Shown piece after piece: positions 4,709 through 5,249 of a stretch of DNA of 5,249 nt. A program made the translations under genes and the position numbers. Origin of the DNA: Nostoc sp. CHAB 5715 (lineage in GTDB: Bacteria > Cyanobacteriota > Cyanobacteriia > Cyanobacteriales > Nostocaceae); the NCBI RefSeq assembly GCF_020829685.1, contig NZ_JAIVFR010000533.1:1-5249 (forward strand), read 5' to 3'. The notes beneath the pieces are model-generated. The model was given only the letters and a program-made list of their open reading frames with translations, was not told the origin of the DNA and searched no databases. Numbering within the stretch: the stretch's first letter is position 1; every line of letters begins with the position of its first letter.

Positions 4709-4918
4709 AATTTGGCAATTATTAACTTGTTAATTGACCACAACAGCGCAAACTAAAGTTCTAGATTTCTCTGTTGTTAAAACCAGGAAGACAACATTAT
4801 ACCTACCTATAGGAATCGTATTTGATTTTTGAAATTATCTACGTAGGCGGGGAGTGGGGAGTAGGGAATAGGGAATAGGGAATTAGGCTTTTCGAGTTGT
4901 ACCGAGCTTTTTCAGAAA
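4709..4918. other. Intergenic region upstream of the kinase-like gene
   Basis: These 210 bp separate tsaC from the kinase-like gene on the same strand. The part next to the kinase start is AT-rich and must carry its promoter if it has its own. I see no convincing promoter boxes, and no Shine-Dalgarno before the ATG. Short palindromes cctatagg (4806-4813) and ctacgtag (4839-4846) are present. A heptamer repeat array follows at 4848-4882. Confidence 0.5.
4848..4882. repeat. Short G-rich heptamer array (tagggaa type)
   Basis: Five 7-bp units on the plus strand: cggggag, tggggag, tagggaa x3. This is another cyanobacterial heptamer short tandem repeat, of a different family from the tagtcat/tgggcat arrays. 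It lies 36 bp past the tsaC stop codon. Confidence 0.85.
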
Positions 4919-5249
4919 TCAAATATTAGTCCTATATATTTGGTTATCACTGGAAATATCTAACTTTATCGCACCTTGCCGCAAAATCTGCCAATTTGTT
5001 CCTGTCCATTTAGCAACGGTGGAAGGTACACCCACCCCTGATATTTCACCCTGGTCTTCTAGAGTCAGAACCTTGGGAAACTGAACTTCAATTTCTGTCA
5101 TCGTTTGCAAAGGCGGCTGACCGGAAAAATTAGCGCTAGTGGTGGCGAGAGGGCCTGTTTGCGCCAAAATAGTTTGGGCGATCGCACTGTTTGGTACTCG
5201 AATACCAATTGTTGTTGGATCAATAGGGTTCATAACTTTTGGCACGCGA
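4919..5249 (-). CDS. tsaC: Threonylcarbamoyl-AMP synthase (TsaC/YrdC type), C-terminal half
   Basis: The frame is open to the window edge; the visible part begins RVPKVMNPIDPTTIGIRVPN and ends at TGA 4919-4921. TIGIRVPN, the GPLATTSANFSG segment (substrate-loop S-A-N motif), and the closing GVPSTVAKWTGTNWQILRQGAI are hallmark stretches of the YrdC domain. The family makes L-threonylcarbamoyl-AMP from threonine, bicarbonate and ATP, the first step of the t6A37 modification of ANN-decoding tRNAs in the cytosol. The protein ends shortly after the YrdC domain, so it is the short TsaC form without a Sua5 C-terminal domain. The N-terminal half lies outside the window. A HIP1 site is at 5178-5185. 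The MP at 5240-5245 (a GTG) is internal, not the true start. Confidence 0.9.
   Translation of the reverse strand, partial: RVPKVMNPIDPTTIGIRVPNSAIAQTILAQTGPLATTSANFSGQPPLQTMTEIEVQFPKVLTLEDQGEISGVGVPSTVAKWTGTNWQILRQGAIKLDISSDNQIYRTNI

Overview
The window comes from a cyanobacterium, most likely a filamentous Nostoc/Anabaena-type genome. Seven copies of the HIP1 octamer GCGATCGC occur in 5.2 kb. The intergenic DNA is full of heptamer short tandem repeats (tagtcat, tgggcat, tagggaa types), C-rich nonamer arrays and small palindromic dispersed repeats of the kind typical of Nostocales. The protein sequences also read as cyanobacterial. This is an assignment from sequence style, not from a database search.

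Left part (1-1291, minus strand): an OmpR-type response regulator (614-1291) is followed downstream by the N-terminus of a membrane sensor histidine kinase (1-360, cut by the window edge). They look like a two-component pair whose 253-bp spacer is now almost entirely repeats: ten heptamers flush against the kinase start codon, then a strict 9-bp array.

Middle intergenic region (1292-1799): 508 bp with no gene. It holds a 194-bp palindrome-rich cassette bounded by perfect 12-bp inverted repeats (1405-1598), a small dispersed repeat sitting in a ttcgtaa-repeat tract (1603-1729), and a perfect 15-bp stem hairpin (1747-1785) just after the next gene.

Centre (1800-2854): a glutathione S-transferase-like gene on the minus strand keeps its whole fold, including a CPYA active-site motif, but has no normal start codon. 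Its 5' end runs out of frame into the first ~78 codons of a truncated MBOAT-family membrane acyltransferase gene. This looks like a deletion that joined two genes. A second composite heptamer + nonamer array fills the intergenic space between the MBOAT fragment and a divergent plus-strand gene.

Right part (2855-5249): plus-strand genes for a small two-helix membrane protein (2855-3247) and a GNAT acetyltransferase (3346-3825). The latter overlaps tail to tail by 59 bp with a membrane-anchored histidine-kinase-like protein on the minus strand (3767-4708). That protein has a good H-box but a badly degenerate ATPase domain. The window ends in the C-terminal half of a TsaC/YrdC-type threonylcarbamoyl-AMP synthase (4919-5249, minus strand).

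No phage, CRISPR, tRNA or rRNA was seen. The genes do not form one obvious pathway. The main interest is how repeats and a deletion have remodelled gene starts, plus the pseudokinase-like protein.
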